From: Exiguobacterium antarcticum DSM 14480
Lineage (GTDB): Bacteria > Bacillota > Bacilli > Exiguobacteriales > Exiguobacteriaceae
Direction of reading: 5' to 3'
Assembly (NCBI RefSeq): GCF_000685865.1
Contig: NZ_JMKS01000005.1
Location: 558,001-622,000 of the forward strand
DNA length: 64,000 nucleotides
Shown here: positions 25,543-34,281 of the stretch, piece after piece
Layout of the letters: the number at the start of each line of letters is the position of its first letter
How positions within the stretch are numbered: position 1 is the stretch's first letter
Translations under genes and position numbers: made by a program
The notes under the pieces: model-generated
Told to the model about the DNA's origin: nothing
The model's input: the letters and a program-made list of their open reading frames with translations, nothing else
Databases searched by the model: none

Positions 25543-26124
25543 ATGTTAGATACACGGGCCAGAAAATTCGTCCAGCCCCTTTTTGAGCAAATTGCGACAT
25601 TATTGAAGAAGATGGGACTTTCGGCGAATCAAGTGACCATCATTTCCGGAATCATTGGCGCCTCGACCGGTTTTTTTGTTTATAACGATATGATGGGAAT
25701 TGCAATCTTACTATTATGGATTTCCGGGATGCTTGACGTCGTGGACGGAACAATGGCACGGCGTGAAAAGACGACACCGATCGGGACGATCCTTGATTTA
25801 GTCCTGGATCGTATCGTCGAATTGTCCGTTTTGATTGGGATTGCCCTTCGTTTTCCGGAGACACAGGTCGTCATCTTGTTTTTGATTGCTTCGTTTGTGA
25901 TCGGTATGACGATGTTTCTTGCCATCGGTGCAGTCAGTGACAATTATGGATTTAAATCGTTCCAGTACCAACCGGGTCTTGTCGAACGGACGGAAGGTTT
26001 CCTTTTTCTAACCGCGATGTTATTGTTTCCGAGTGCCATCATTTGGATTGCGATCGTCTTCTTGATTGCTGAACTGTATACGGTCGGAGAACGGTTTTAT
26101 CAAGCTTCGAAGGTATTACGATGA
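25543..26124 (+). CDS. CDP-alcohol phosphatidyltransferase family membrane protein (YnjF-like)
   Basis: 193 residues from ATG 25543, which follows GGAAGGAGGGG; the frame extends further upstream but without need. The family signature D(x)2DG(x)2AR(x)8G(x)3D(x)3D is complete: DVVDGTMARREKT, then GTILDLVLDR. Several membrane helices surround it. These enzymes transfer a phospho-alcohol from a CDP-lipid or to an alcohol in the membrane; the substrate cannot be deduced. Its place after an YnjBCD-like importer matches the E. coli ynjBCD-ynjF neighbourhood, which suggests a shared role. Confidence 0.85.
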   Translation: MLDTRARKFVQPLFEQIATLLKKMGLSANQVTIISGIIGASTGFFVYNDMMGIAILLLWISGMLDVVDGTMARREKTTPIGTILDLVLDRIVELSVLIGIALRFPETQVVILFLIASFVIGMTMFLAIGAVSDNYGFKSFQYQPGLVERTEGFLFLTAMLLFPSAIIWIAIVFLIAELYTVGERFYQASKVLR

Positions 26125-26714
26125 GTGAATCGGAACAACTGATGGTGGTCGATGTATCCGGTCGTCCGCTTTACCGGGCTACCCGACAAACGGTGCATAC
26201 GAAAGGGCTGTGGCACGAGACGTTTCACTGTTTTGTCGTTGATCTTGAAAAGGGATATGTTCTTTTACAGCAACGGGCAAAACAGAAAAAAGATTTTCCC
26301 GAGTTACTCGATATCACGGCAGCAGGACATCTGCTGGCAGGCGAGACACCGGCAGAGGGGGTCCGAGAACTCGAAGAAGAGATCGGTCTCGTCCGGGCGT
26401 TCGAAGACTTGTATCCGATCGGCGTCTTTTTGGAAGAGTTGATTTTCCCTGATTTGCTGGATCGTGAACGGGTTCATTTGTTCATCACGGATTCATCGGA
26501 GCCGTTGCATCGTTATGTCTTGCAGTCGACGGAAGTCAGTCGATTGGTAGCTTTTTCTTTTTCTGAATTCGCCCGACTAACAGAAGACGGGACGGACGAA
26601 TTGGTCACGGTCGGTCAAGAAATCATCCGCCGGGAACAATTTGTGCCCCACCCGGTGCGTTACTGGAGAAAAGTCAACGAAGGGATTCGCGCCTATCGTG
26701 CACGAAAAACTTAA
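26121..26714 (+). CDS. NUDIX hydrolase (isopentenyl-diphosphate isomerase-like, YfcD type)
   Basis: 197 residues. The Nudix box GHLLAGETPAEGVRELEEEIGL contains the GxxxxxExxxxxxxREUxEExGU pattern exactly. The region before it (HETFHCFVVD, LLQQRAKQKKDFPELLDITAAG) is like the IPP-isomerase-type NUDIX group that also includes E. coli YfcD. It would hydrolyse a nucleoside-diphosphate-linked substrate; which one is unknown. Coupled by ATGA to the phosphatidyltransferase gene and last in the operon, ahead of a terminator. Confidence 0.88.
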   Translation: MSESEQLMVVDVSGRPLYRATRQTVHTKGLWHETFHCFVVDLEKGYVLLQQRAKQKKDFPELLDITAAGHLLAGETPAEGVRELEEEIGLVRAFEDLYPIGVFLEELIFPDLLDRERVHLFITDSSEPLHRYVLQSTEVSRLVAFSFSEFARLTEDGTDELVTVGQEIIRREQFVPHPVRYWRKVNEGIRAYRARKT

Positions 26715-26718
26715 CATG

Positions 26719-26760
26719 AGGGCTGCGGCGCAAATCAATGCGGCAGTCCTTTTTTCTTTT
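26719..26760 (+). terminator. Terminator after the NUDIX gene
   Basis: GGGCTGC pairs with GCAGTCC, inner CGCA/TGCG, followed by a run of six T and a second T-run. Confidence 0.9.
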
Positions 26761-26847
26761 TAGAGGCAAAGCTAGGCAGAAAGTAGCATATTGGTCTATT
26801 CTTTGAGATAATTAACAATATATATATGATGAAAGAAGGTGCAGCCA

Positions 26848-27384
26848 GTGGCGTTACGATTTGCATTGCTCGGACTGCTAACTCAAGGAGAAGCGACCGG
26901 ATATGATTTAAGTACGACGTTCAAAAAACAGATGACTCATTTTTGGACGGCACATCATACACAAATTTACCGAGAATTACTGAAAATGGAAGAAGATCAA
27001 CTCGTGACGAGTGTCTATATCGTGCAAGAAGACCTACCGGATAAAAAGGTATATTCCATCACAGAAGACGGACAAACGGCACTCGTCGCCTGGCTTCGCG
27101 CACCGAGTGAATTCAAACCGAAAATGAAAGATGAAAACTTGATGCGGGTGTCCTTGTTACACCTCTTACCACCGGATGAGGCGATTTTGTACCTAGCCGA
27201 GTCCAAACGGCACCATCAGTTTGCCGTCGATATGATGCAAATCTGGCGGAAAGACCATCTGGAAAACGGGGCGACCCTGGGTGAAACGTTGACGAGTGAA
27301 TACGGGTTACGGATGATGTTGAATTATCTCGATTGGTGTGACTGGGCGATGGAAGAAATCAAAAAAAGTCAGACGAATGTCTAA
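26848..27384 (+). CDS. PadR family transcriptional regulator
   Basis: About 178 residues. The N-terminal winged helix (MALRFALLGLLTQGEATGYDL, HTQIYRELLKMEEDQLV, KKVYSITEDGQTAL) is the PadR signature; the C-terminal half is helical and forms the dimerisation domain (PadR_C, Vir_act_alpha). PadR proteins repress detoxification or efflux genes. Two GTG starts are possible: 26848 lies eight bases after AGAAGG and matches the family, 26839 is too close to it. No obvious target gene is adjacent. Confidence 0.88.
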   Translation: MALRFALLGLLTQGEATGYDLSTTFKKQMTHFWTAHHTQIYRELLKMEEDQLVTSVYIVQEDLPDKKVYSITEDGQTALVAWLRAPSEFKPKMKDENLMRVSLLHLLPPDEAILYLAESKRHHQFAVDMMQIWRKDHLENGATLGETLTSEYGLRMMLNYLDWCDWAMEEIKKSQTNV

Positions 27385-27400
27385 GCAATGTATCGATTGG

Positions 27401-27437
27401 ATCAATCCTTCTGTTAGAACAGGGGATTGATTTTTTT
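27401..27437 (+). terminator. Terminator of the PadR gene
   Basis: ATCAATCC pairs with GGATTGAT, inner CTGT/ACAG, followed by seven T. Confidence 0.9.
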
Positions 27438-27517
27438 GCGTCGTCAACATCGCATTCGAAGGAGACGTTGTGGTACAGTAAATGAATTGTATTGGCATTA
27501 GAGGAGGCATACAGAAC

Positions 27518-28141
27518 GTGAGTGTATTTACAGATTATGAAGAGTGGTTGGATGAAGTGACGGACGAGATGATTGAACATCAAGTGCATTATGCCGTCGC
27601 GGAATTAAAATTAGGTGGAGAAATCAGTGACTATTATGAAGAGTCCGGACTGATTGACCGGTTCGTCACGCAACAGATGGTCTGGTTATCGTTTGAAGAA
27701 ATGGAGCAGATCTTAGACGAAGCAGGAGATCTTGATCTTGAGATCGTAGCGGACGAAGCGGAATCAGATGTGCAACGGTCACAAGTCAAACAAATTCTGA
27801 AGCAGTCGATCAAACAGCAGCTGGTGCTGAAGTCGCAACCGTTCGTCGCGATTCGTCTCGAACAATTGCGTCAGGAGCATCCGTCTGTCAAAGATCAGTT
27901 TGAAGAAGTCCAGGCGGCGTATGAGCAAGTCGACCATCTCTTGAAGTCGGGTCCGGAACCGACGATTATTCCGAAACGGTGGTACCGGCGGGAAAGGGTT
28001 GTTCCCCGTGCCTTTACCCCGGCAGAACAAACGAGTTTGGAGCAGCAACATCTCCACCTGACACCGCACTATGAAACACAAAAACAGAAGTTAGAGGAAC
28101 TGAGTCGTGAAATCGCAGCGTATGAGCGGGTTTTGTCGTAA
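27518..28141 (+). CDS. Hypothetical protein, acidic with C-terminal coiled coil
   Basis: Not recognised. About 207 residues from GTG 27518, which follows AGAGGAGGC; an in-frame ATG at 27482 has no ribosome site. The first 80 residues are strongly acidic and helical (VFTDYEEWLDEVTDEMIEHQ, EEMEQILDEAGDLDLEIVAD). A basic proline-containing middle (IPKRWYRRERVVPRAF) follows, and the last 35 residues have a coiled-coil pattern. No membrane segment or signal peptide, no conserved catalytic motif. Codon use resembles its neighbours. A gene on its own, convergent with the DJ-1-like gene. Confidence 0.6.
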   Translation: MSVFTDYEEWLDEVTDEMIEHQVHYAVAELKLGGEISDYYEESGLIDRFVTQQMVWLSFEEMEQILDEAGDLDLEIVADEAESDVQRSQVKQILKQSIKQQLVLKSQPFVAIRLEQLRQEHPSVKDQFEEVQAAYEQVDHLLKSGPEPTIIPKRWYRRERVVPRAFTPAEQTSLEQQHLHLTPHYETQKQKLEELSREIAAYERVLS

Positions 28142-28167
28142 ATCGGACCTTTCAGCATGACAACACA

Positions 28168-28206
28168 AAAATCCCCTTTTCGATGTGGACATCGGAAAGG
28201 GGATTT
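28168..28206. terminator. Terminator between hypothetical and DJ-1-like genes
   Basis: AAATCCCCTTT-CGATG pairs with CATCG-AAAGGGGATTT; a T-run on the minus-strand exit favours the DJ-1-like gene. Confidence 0.85.
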
Positions 28207-28222
28207 GGTTTCTGGTATTTGT

Positions 28223-28879
28223 TTAGACAGTTGCAAGTTTAGCAAGAACGAGTTTAGCGACAGCTTCGCTTGAAGCAGGGTTTTGACCCGTGATGACATT
28301 GCCGTCGATGACAGCAAATTCTTTTCCGGCATCTGACGTCAGGAAGGTTGCGCCTTCACCACGTAATGTCGTTTCAAGCAAGAACGGGACTTTGTCTTCA
28401 AGACCTGTTGATTTTTCTTCTTCGTCTGTGAAGCCGTTGATTTGGCGACCTGAGACGAATGGTTTGCCGTCAATCGTGACATGCGCAAAAGCAGCTGGCC
28501 CGTGACAAACTGAAGCCACGATGCCGTCTTTTTTGACCATCGCTTCGATTGCACCAGCGACAAGCGGATTGTTCGGGAAATCGACGACCGCTCCGTGACC
28601 ACCTGGGAAGTAGACGGCATCAAACGACGCCGGATCAACTTCAGAAAGGGGTGTCGTATCATGAAGGGCACGGCGTGCATCTTGGAATTTCGGTAAGATT
28701 TCTTTGACCATCGAAGCTTTATCGATCGGCACGTCGCCACCTTTGACCGAAACGACCGTCACGTCATGACCTGCTTCGTGGAACAAGTTAAACGGGGCAG
28801 CAAACTCCTCGAACCATAATCCAGTTTTGTGACCATTCATTTCGTCAGCACTTGTTGAAACGATTAAAATTTTTGACAT
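28223..28879 (-). CDS. DJ-1/PfpI family protein, Hsp31-like
   Basis: 218 residues. The nucleophile elbow is VASVCHGPAAF with Cys near 126 and adjacent His, preceded by YFPGGHGAVVDFPN and an acidic residue in SADEMNGHKTGLWFEEF. This is the Hsp31/YhbO-like class, reported as glyoxalase III or protein chaperone active against methylglyoxal stress. It is a single gene with GAGGAGGAG as ribosome site and its own terminator. The aldo/keto reductase upstream on the same strand could act on related carbonyls. Confidence 0.9.
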   Translation of the reverse strand: MSKILIVSTSADEMNGHKTGLWFEEFAAPFNLFHEAGHDVTVVSVKGGDVPIDKASMVKEILPKFQDARRALHDTTPLSEVDPASFDAVYFPGGHGAVVDFPNNPLVAGAIEAMVKKDGIVASVCHGPAAFAHVTIDGKPFVSGRQINGFTDEEEKSTGLEDKVPFLLETTLRGEGATFLTSDAGKEFAVIDGNVITGQNPASSEAVAKLVLAKLATV

Positions 28880-28947
28880 GATAAAAACTCCTCCTCTGTA
28901 ATAACGTTACAAAGAAGAAGTTTCCCTTGTCTGAAAAAATTCAAACC

Positions 28948-29802
28948 TTAGCGATGGTCCGTGTAGGTGTGGACGGGAAGGAGAGACAGGACGTGAGTAA
29001 TCTGTTCTGCGGTCAACGGTTCCCGCATGGCTTGAAGGTTGGATTGTAATTGGGACACGCTGGAGGCGCCGGGCAAGACGATTTCTGCTTGCTGATCAAT
29101 TGCTTGAAGAGCCATCGCCGGAAGCGGATAATCCTGTAGTGTCGCGAGAATCTGTTCAAGCTGCTCCTTGTCATACTGTTCGAAACGTTCGACCGACTGC
29201 AGACGAGACATACTTTCCGTCGTCAAGAGACCTTTCGCGAGTGGTCCCCGGGCGACAAGTTTAATGTTGCGCTCTTGAAGACGAGGCAATAATTCTTCGA
29301 TCCGGCGATCGAGTAAAGAGTAAGGTGTCATCAAATAACTAAAGTCACTGTTGTCGAGCCAGTAGTTGATGACGTTCGGACGAAGGGAGGATAATCCGTA
29401 TTCCTTGATCCGTCCTTCCTGCTGAAGATCCTTCATCGCGCGGATCGAGGCATCGAGATCGTCGTCCATCGTTCCGCCGTGGACGTAATACAAATCGAGA
29501 TACGGTGTCTCGAGTCGGTTCAGGCTTTCGAAACAAGCTTGCTTCAAGTAGTCGTAACTTGGATCCCATGTCCACCCGGTTCCCGTGTCATTCATCCGGT
29601 TACCGCCTTTTGAAGCGAGAAACAGCCGGCTTCGATCTTCAGGCGAAAACGTTTGCCCGATCAGTGATTCGACGGCACCATTCGCATAGACATCCGCCGT
29701 GTCGAAATGAATGATTCCTTCGTCGAGCGCAGTCCGGAGAATTTCAGTGGCTTCCTCTTGACCCCGCTTTAAAATCGTCATCGTACCTAATCCAAGTGTC
29801 AT
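28948..29802 (-). CDS. Aldo/keto reductase
   Basis: 284 residues of the NADPH-dependent (beta/alpha)8 AKR fold. Asp and Tyr of the catalytic tetrad are in FDTADVYANGAVE, Lys in LFLASKGGNR, and His in LYYVHGGTMD. The C-terminal cofactor region has VLPGASSVSQLQSN. Reduces small aldehydes or ketones; substrate unknown. AGAGGGATTG precedes the ATG. Only 68 bp separate it from the DJ-1-like start, so the pair could be co-transcribed. Confidence 0.9.
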   Translation of the reverse strand: MTLGLGTMTILKRGQEEATEILRTALDEGIIHFDTADVYANGAVESLIGQTFSPEDRSRLFLASKGGNRMNDTGTGWTWDPSYDYLKQACFESLNRLETPYLDLYYVHGGTMDDDLDASIRAMKDLQQEGRIKEYGLSSLRPNVINYWLDNSDFSYLMTPYSLLDRRIEELLPRLQERNIKLVARGPLAKGLLTTESMSRLQSVERFEQYDKEQLEQILATLQDYPLPAMALQAIDQQAEIVLPGASSVSQLQSNLQAMREPLTAEQITHVLSLLPVHTYTDHR

Positions 29803-29984
29803 ATCAATCCCTCTTTTCTTTCAACTAATGCTACTGTGTATCAGTTTAGCATATTTGTGTATGGATGTTCCGGAGTGGATTTGCACGAACCGGTCATCTT
29901 CTGGCAAAATGAAACAGACTTGCATCAAGAATCCGAAAACAGGCATACTGAGAAAAAGACGAAATTTGATTAGAAGAGGTGTCT

Positions 29985-30524
29985 ATGATGGAAGAAAAAA
30001 CAGTAGAGCGGGAAATCATTTACGAGGGAAAAGTATTTAACGTCGAAAAACATGTCGTCAGTTTACCAAACGGCAACACATCGATTCGGGAACTGGTCTA
30101 TCATAACGGGGCCGTCGCCATCATCGCCTTTGATGAAAAAGGTGATTTGTTGGTTGTCGAGCAGTACCGGAAAGCTTTTGAACAATTATCGATTGAAATT
30201 CCGGCAGGGAAACTTGAAAAAGACGAAGATCCGATTGCTTGCGCAGGACGGGAATTAAAGGAAGAAACGGGTTATACAGCGAATGAATTGACACATGTCT
30301 TTGATTTTTATGGTGCCCCCGGCTTTTGCAGTGAACGGGTACATATTTATGAAGCAACCGGTTTGACGGCAGGACAACGTCAGCTGGATGCCGATGAGTT
30401 TTTAGAGAACCGGACATTGACGCTCGAACAAGCAATTGAATTAGTGGAGAATGGGACGATTGTCGATGCCAAAACCATCATGGCGATTCAGCATTGGCAC
30501 ATCCGTACATTAAAATCATTCTAA
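29985..30524 (+). CDS. nudF: ADP-ribose pyrophosphatase
   Basis: About 179 residues. The Nudix box is GKLEKDEDPIACAGRELKEE followed by TGY, and EYRKAFEQLSIEIPAG and FYGAPGFCSERVHIY match ADP-ribose pyrophosphatases. It splits ADP-ribose to AMP and ribose-5-phosphate, which fits the downstream pentose and nucleoside salvage genes. The start is ATG 29985 or 29988 after AAGAGG; GTG 29979 overlaps that site. The order nudF-fur-xerD-deoB-pupG is that of B. subtilis. Confidence 0.92.
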   Translation: MMEEKTVEREIIYEGKVFNVEKHVVSLPNGNTSIRELVYHNGAVAIIAFDEKGDLLVVEQYRKAFEQLSIEIPAGKLEKDEDPIACAGRELKEETGYTANELTHVFDFYGAPGFCSERVHIYEATGLTAGQRQLDADEFLENRTLTLEQAIELVENGTIVDAKTIMAIQHWHIRTLKSF

Positions 30525-30541
30525 ATTAAATGATTTTCAGT

Positions 30542-30586
30542 TGATAATCATTTTAATTTGAAAAAGGACTGATTATCAGCTATGAT
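30542..30586 (+). promoter_or_regulatory. fur promoter with overlapping Fur-box-like repeats
   Basis: TTGAAA (30558-30563), a 17-base spacer and TATGAT (30581-30586) form a good SigA promoter. TGATAATCATTTTAA (30542-30556) matches the 7-1-7 Fur-type box TGATAATNATTATCA at 12 of 14 defined positions just upstream of -35. CTGATTATCAG (30569-30579) is a second palindrome in the spacer. Suggests autoregulation or PerR-type control. Confidence 0.6.
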
Positions 30587-30617
30587 AAAATCATCAGTTT
30601 CGACCAAAGGGGGCGCT

Positions 30618-31103
30618 ATGATGGAAAGTCGTGTGGAACGTATAAAAAAACAGCTGAGCGGTAAAGGATATAAGCTGACTCCCCAACGTGAAGCGACCGT
30701 GCGGATCTTACTTGAACATGAGTCGGACCACCTCAGTGCGGAGAATGTCTTTTTATTGGTCAAAGAAAAAAACTCAGACATTGGATTGGCGACGGTTTAC
30801 CGGACGCTTGAGCTATTGACGGAGCTAGAAGTCGTTGATAAAGTCAATTTCGGAGATGGCGTATCTCGATTTGATTTACGGCAAGAGGGCGCGAGTCATT
30901 CGCATCACCATCTCGTCTGTATCGAATGCGGATCCGTCGAAGAGATCTTAGATGATATGTTAGAAGACGTGGAAAAAGAAATCGTCTCCCGTTTCCAGTT
31001 TAAGATCAAGGATCACCGGTTGACGTTTCATGGTGTGTGCCGGGTCTGCCAAGAGCGTCACGCACGGGAAGCACTAGAACAATCGCAAACGCAAACCGTC
31101 TGA
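30618..31103 (+). CDS. fur: Ferric uptake regulator Fur
   Basis: About 161 residues. Winged helix with LTPQREATVRILLEHESDHLSAENVFLL and IGLATVYRTLELL, then the dimer and metal domain with SHSHHHLVCIECG and a later CRVC, giving the paired CxxC structural zinc site. Gene position between nudF and xerD is that of B. subtilis fur rather than perR or zur, which is why Fur is preferred. It represses iron acquisition when loaded with Fe2+. AAAGGGGGC precedes two ATG codons (30618, 30621). Confidence 0.9.
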   Translation: MMESRVERIKKQLSGKGYKLTPQREATVRILLEHESDHLSAENVFLLVKEKNSDIGLATVYRTLELLTELEVVDKVNFGDGVSRFDLRQEGASHSHHHLVCIECGSVEEILDDMLEDVEKEIVSRFQFKIKDHRLTFHGVCRVCQERHAREALEQSQTQTV

Positions 31104-31139
31104 CTGTCCTCGAAAAATTGAGGACGGTTTTTCTTTTTG
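31104..31139 (+). terminator. fur terminator
   Basis: GTCCTC pairs with GAGGAC around an A/T loop, followed by TTTTTCTTTTT. Confidence 0.85.
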
Positions 31140-31228
31140 AAAAATATAGGTCAGACCTCTTCACAACGGTTTACACCTTTGATATGATGGGAAAGTAAGC
31201 GATTTCTTAATGATAGAGGATGAGTTCA

Positions 31229-32113
31229 GTGAGGGAACAACTGGAGACATTTATCGACTATTTAGTGATTGAACGGCAGATGTCGGCGAATACGGCAGCT
31301 GCGTATCGAAATGATTTGAACCAGTACTTGACGACATTGGAGCGGGAAGGGATTTCTTCTGCGGAAGACGTCACGCGACACCATATCGTCCTTCACATCG
31401 AATCTCTGTTAGACGCACAAAAGTCGCGCTCGACCGTTCGACGATCAACGAGTTCGATTCGGTCGTTTCATCAGTTTTTAGTGGAACGGCAAATCGTCCG
31501 CCACGATCCGTCGCGGCATTTAGATTTACCGAAACCGGATAAAAAACTGCCGGTCGTCTGGAGTCAAACGGATATCGTTCGTCTGCTCGATTCAGTCGTC
31601 GGAAATGATCCACTCGTCCGGCGCGATGCAGCGATGCTTGAGTTGTTGTACGGCACAGGCATGCGTGTCAGTGAACTGTTACAACTGACGCTGAATGACT
31701 TGCAGCTCGAACTGGGTTATTTATCTTGTCTTGGAAAAGGAAATAAAACACGGATTATCCCGATTAGTCAGACGGCAATTGACAGTGTCTCGACCTATCT
31801 CGAGTTAGCACGGAATAGTTTAGGGGGACAACAGACCGACTATGTCTTCCTGAACAGCCGGGGCAATCGTTTATCGCGGCAAGGCTTTTGGAAGATGATT
31901 AAACGTCGTGCCAAAGAAGCAGGGATTGAAAAAGAAATCACCCCCCATGTCTTGCGGCACTCGTTTGCGACCCACCTTCTTGAGAACGGAGCCGATTTAC
32001 GGGTCGTCCAGGAAATGTTGGGTCACGCGGATTTGTCGACGACCCAAATGTATACGCATGTCAACAAGGCAAGACTTCACGATGTCTATAAGAACCATCA
32101 TCCACGTGCGTGA
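31229..32113 (+). CDS. xerD: Site-specific tyrosine recombinase XerD
   Basis: About 294 residues. N-terminal core-binding domain (FIDYLVIERQMSANTAAAYR) and catalytic domain with all active residues: Arg in GTGMRVSELLQL, Lys in LGKGNKTR, HxxR in HVLRHSFATHLL, His in LGHADLSTTQMYTH with the Tyr nucleophile. It resolves chromosome dimers at dif together with XerC. GTG 31229 lies nine bases after AGAGG and gives the usual length; an ATG at 31220 directly abuts that site. A strong inverted repeat (GAACCATCA/TGATGGTTC) overlaps the stop codon. Confidence 0.94.
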   Translation: MREQLETFIDYLVIERQMSANTAAAYRNDLNQYLTTLEREGISSAEDVTRHHIVLHIESLLDAQKSRSTVRRSTSSIRSFHQFLVERQIVRHDPSRHLDLPKPDKKLPVVWSQTDIVRLLDSVVGNDPLVRRDAAMLELLYGTGMRVSELLQLTLNDLQLELGYLSCLGKGNKTRIIPISQTAIDSVSTYLELARNSLGGQQTDYVFLNSRGNRLSRQGFWKMIKRRAKEAGIEKEITPHVLRHSFATHLLENGADLRVVQEMLGHADLSTTQMYTHVNKARLHDVYKNHHPRA

Positions 32114-32246
32114 TGGTTCTGCATTAAAAAGGTCTGACTTCAGACAAATAGAGGGTTTGGTCTAGCCTGTTTGCGGGAAAAATCGTAACGGGATTTGTCT
32201 TGTATTTGTATTTAGTAAGAATTATGTATTTAGGAGGAATTTTAAC

Positions 32247-33419
32247 ATGGCTCAATCATTTAAACGGATTTTTTTAGTCGTCATGGATTCAGTGGGAATC
32301 GGCGAAGCGCCGGATGCAGAACAATTTGGTGATGTAGGTGCACATACGCTTGGTCACATCGCACAAGAGCGTAATGGACTCAATATGCCACATCTGGCAA
32401 AACTGGGCCTGTCGCATATCGAACCGGTTCAAGGTGTATCAGCAGAACTTGCACCGCTTGCTTCCTATGGAAAGATGGAGGAAGTGTCTGCCGGAAAAGA
32501 TACGATGACGGGACACTGGGAAATCATGGGCTTACGGATTGATACGCCATTCCGCGTCTTCGAAAAATTCCCGGAAGATTTGATTGGTCGTCTTGAAACG
32601 TTTTCTGGTCGCAAAATCATTGGGAACAAACCGGCTTCTGGTACGGAGATTTTGGACGAGCTCGGTCAAGAACATGTTGAGACAGGCGCCTTGATCGTCT
32701 ATACGTCTGCCGATTCCGTGCTTCAAATCGCGGCACACGAAGAAGTCGTACCGCTCGAAGAATTGTACCGGATTTGCGAATATGCGCGTGACATCACTCG
32801 TGATGATCCATACATGCTCGGTCGAATCATTGCCCGCCCGTTTCTCGGCGAACAAGGGGCTTGGGTCCGGACGTCGAATCGTCACGACTATGCCTTGAAG
32901 CCGTTTGACCGGACTGTCATGAACGAACTCGAAACAGCAGGACTCGACGTCATTTCGCTTGGGAAAATCGCGGATATCTTTGACGGTGAAGGCGTGACGG
33001 ATGCCATCCGGACAAAGTCGAACATGGATGGAATGGATCAGCTCGTCAACCAACTGGATCGTGATTTTACAGGACTCTGCTTCTTGAACCTCGTCGATTT
33101 TGATGCCTTGTTCGGTCACCGTCGTGATCCACAAGGATACGGTCAGGCGCTCGAAGAATTTGATGCCCGTCTGCCGGAAGTTTTTGATCGTCTTCAGGAA
33201 GATGATTTGTTGATCATCACAGCCGATCATGGAAATGATCCGGTTCACCCGGGAACGGACCACACACGTGAGTATGTGCCACTCCTTGCCTACCGGAAAA
33301 ATGGTGTCGCAAATGATTTAGGTATTCGTTCGACGTTCGCGGATCTTGGTGCGACGGTTGCTGATAACTTCAACGTGAAGATGCCGGCACACGGTAAGAG
33401 TTTCTTAACAGAACTTTAA
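32247..33419 (+). CDS. deoB: Phosphopentomutase
   Basis: 390 residues, alkaline-phosphatase-superfamily enzyme converting ribose-1- or deoxyribose-1-phosphate to the 5-phosphate with Mn2+. Metal and phospho-threonine sites are clear: [36 protein letters not shown] and ITADHGNDP with [14 protein letters not shown]. Strong AGGAGGAATT. First of three closely spaced genes that complete nucleoside breakdown: nucleoside phosphorylases supply the pentose-1-phosphate it uses. Confidence 0.96.
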   Translation: MAQSFKRIFLVVMDSVGIGEAPDAEQFGDVGAHTLGHIAQERNGLNMPHLAKLGLSHIEPVQGVSAELAPLASYGKMEEVSAGKDTMTGHWEIMGLRIDTPFRVFEKFPEDLIGRLETFSGRKIIGNKPASGTEILDELGQEHVETGALIVYTSADSVLQIAAHEEVVPLEELYRICEYARDITRDDPYMLGRIIARPFLGEQGAWVRTSNRHDYALKPFDRTVMNELETAGLDVISLGKIADIFDGEGVTDAIRTKSNMDGMDQLVNQLDRDFTGLCFLNLVDFDALFGHRRDPQGYGQALEEFDARLPEVFDRLQEDDLLIITADHGNDPVHPGTDHTREYVPLLAYRKNGVANDLGIRSTFADLGATVADNFNVKMPAHGKSFLTEL

Positions 33420-33438
33420 TTTTAAGGGAGCGATTCAG

Positions 33439-34251
33439 ATGACAGTCAATTGGAATGAAACACGTTCGTATTTAGAAAGCAAGATGCAAGCGAAACCGGA
33501 AATCGGTTTGATTCTCGGGTCAGGACTCGGTGTCCTTGCGGATGACATCGAAAATCCGATTGCGATTCCTTACAGCGATATCCCGAACTTCCCGGTGTCG
33601 ACGGTCGAAGGCCATGCCGGGCAACTCGTCTTCGGGACACTCGAAGGCAAACAAGTCGTCGCGATGCAAGGACGTTTCCACTTCTACGAAGGCTACTCGA
33701 TGGAAATGGTCACATTCCCGGTCCGTGTCATGAAAGCGATTGGTGTCGAAACACTGATCGTCACGAATGCAGCCGGTGCCTGTAACGAAGCATTCGAACC
33801 GGGCGATTTGATGTTGATCACAGATCATATCAACTTCTTCGGCACAAACCCGTTGATCGGCAAAAACGTCGATGAGATGGGACCACGTTTCCCGGACATG
33901 TCAAAACCGTATGATGCAGAGTTGTTGCGTCTTGCGCAAGACACGGCAGATGAACTGGGCATTACAGTCCGTCAAGGTGTCTACTTCGGGAATACAGGAC
34001 CGACATATGAAACACCGGCTGAAGTCAAACTCGCCCGGTTACTCGGCGGAGATGTCGTCGGGATGTCGACGGTTCCGGAAGTCATCGTCGCCCGTCACGC
34101 GGATATGCGTGTCCTTGGAATTTCATGTGTCTCGAACATGGCAGCAGGGATTCTCGATCAACCACTCCATCATGATGAAGTCATGGAAACAACAGAACGT
34201 GTCCGAGCCCATTTCTTGTCGCTCGTCCGTGGTTCAATTAAAAAAATGTAA
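33439..34251 (+). CDS. pupG: Purine nucleoside phosphorylase (trimeric, PNP-I type)
   Basis: 270 residues of the PNP/MTAP family. GSGLGVLADDIENP near the N-terminus binds phosphate, with HAGQLVFGTLEGK, AMQGRFHFYEGYS and TNAAGACNEAFEPGDLMLI in the expected order, and GVYFGNTGPTYETPAEV and GMSTVPEVIVARH later. Cleaves guanosine and inosine type nucleosides with phosphate. 19 bp after deoB and 30 bp before pdp, with good ribosome sites, so the three form one unit. Confidence 0.95.
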   Translation: MTVNWNETRSYLESKMQAKPEIGLILGSGLGVLADDIENPIAIPYSDIPNFPVSTVEGHAGQLVFGTLEGKQVVAMQGRFHFYEGYSMEMVTFPVRVMKAIGVETLIVTNAAGACNEAFEPGDLMLITDHINFFGTNPLIGKNVDEMGPRFPDMSKPYDAELLRLAQDTADELGITVRQGVYFGNTGPTYETPAEVKLARLLGGDVVGMSTVPEVIVARHADMRVLGISCVSNMAAGILDQPLHHDEVMETTERVRAHFLSLVRGSIKKM

Positions 34252-34281
34252 GCACGAATTATTCTAGAGGAGGAACTTATT

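Noticed and set aside
32094-32121. Strong inverted repeat at the end of xerD as a dif-like or attachment site
   Set aside because: It lacks the XerC/XerD-arm arrangement of dif and lies at the stop codon; more likely a transcript-end hairpin without a T-run.
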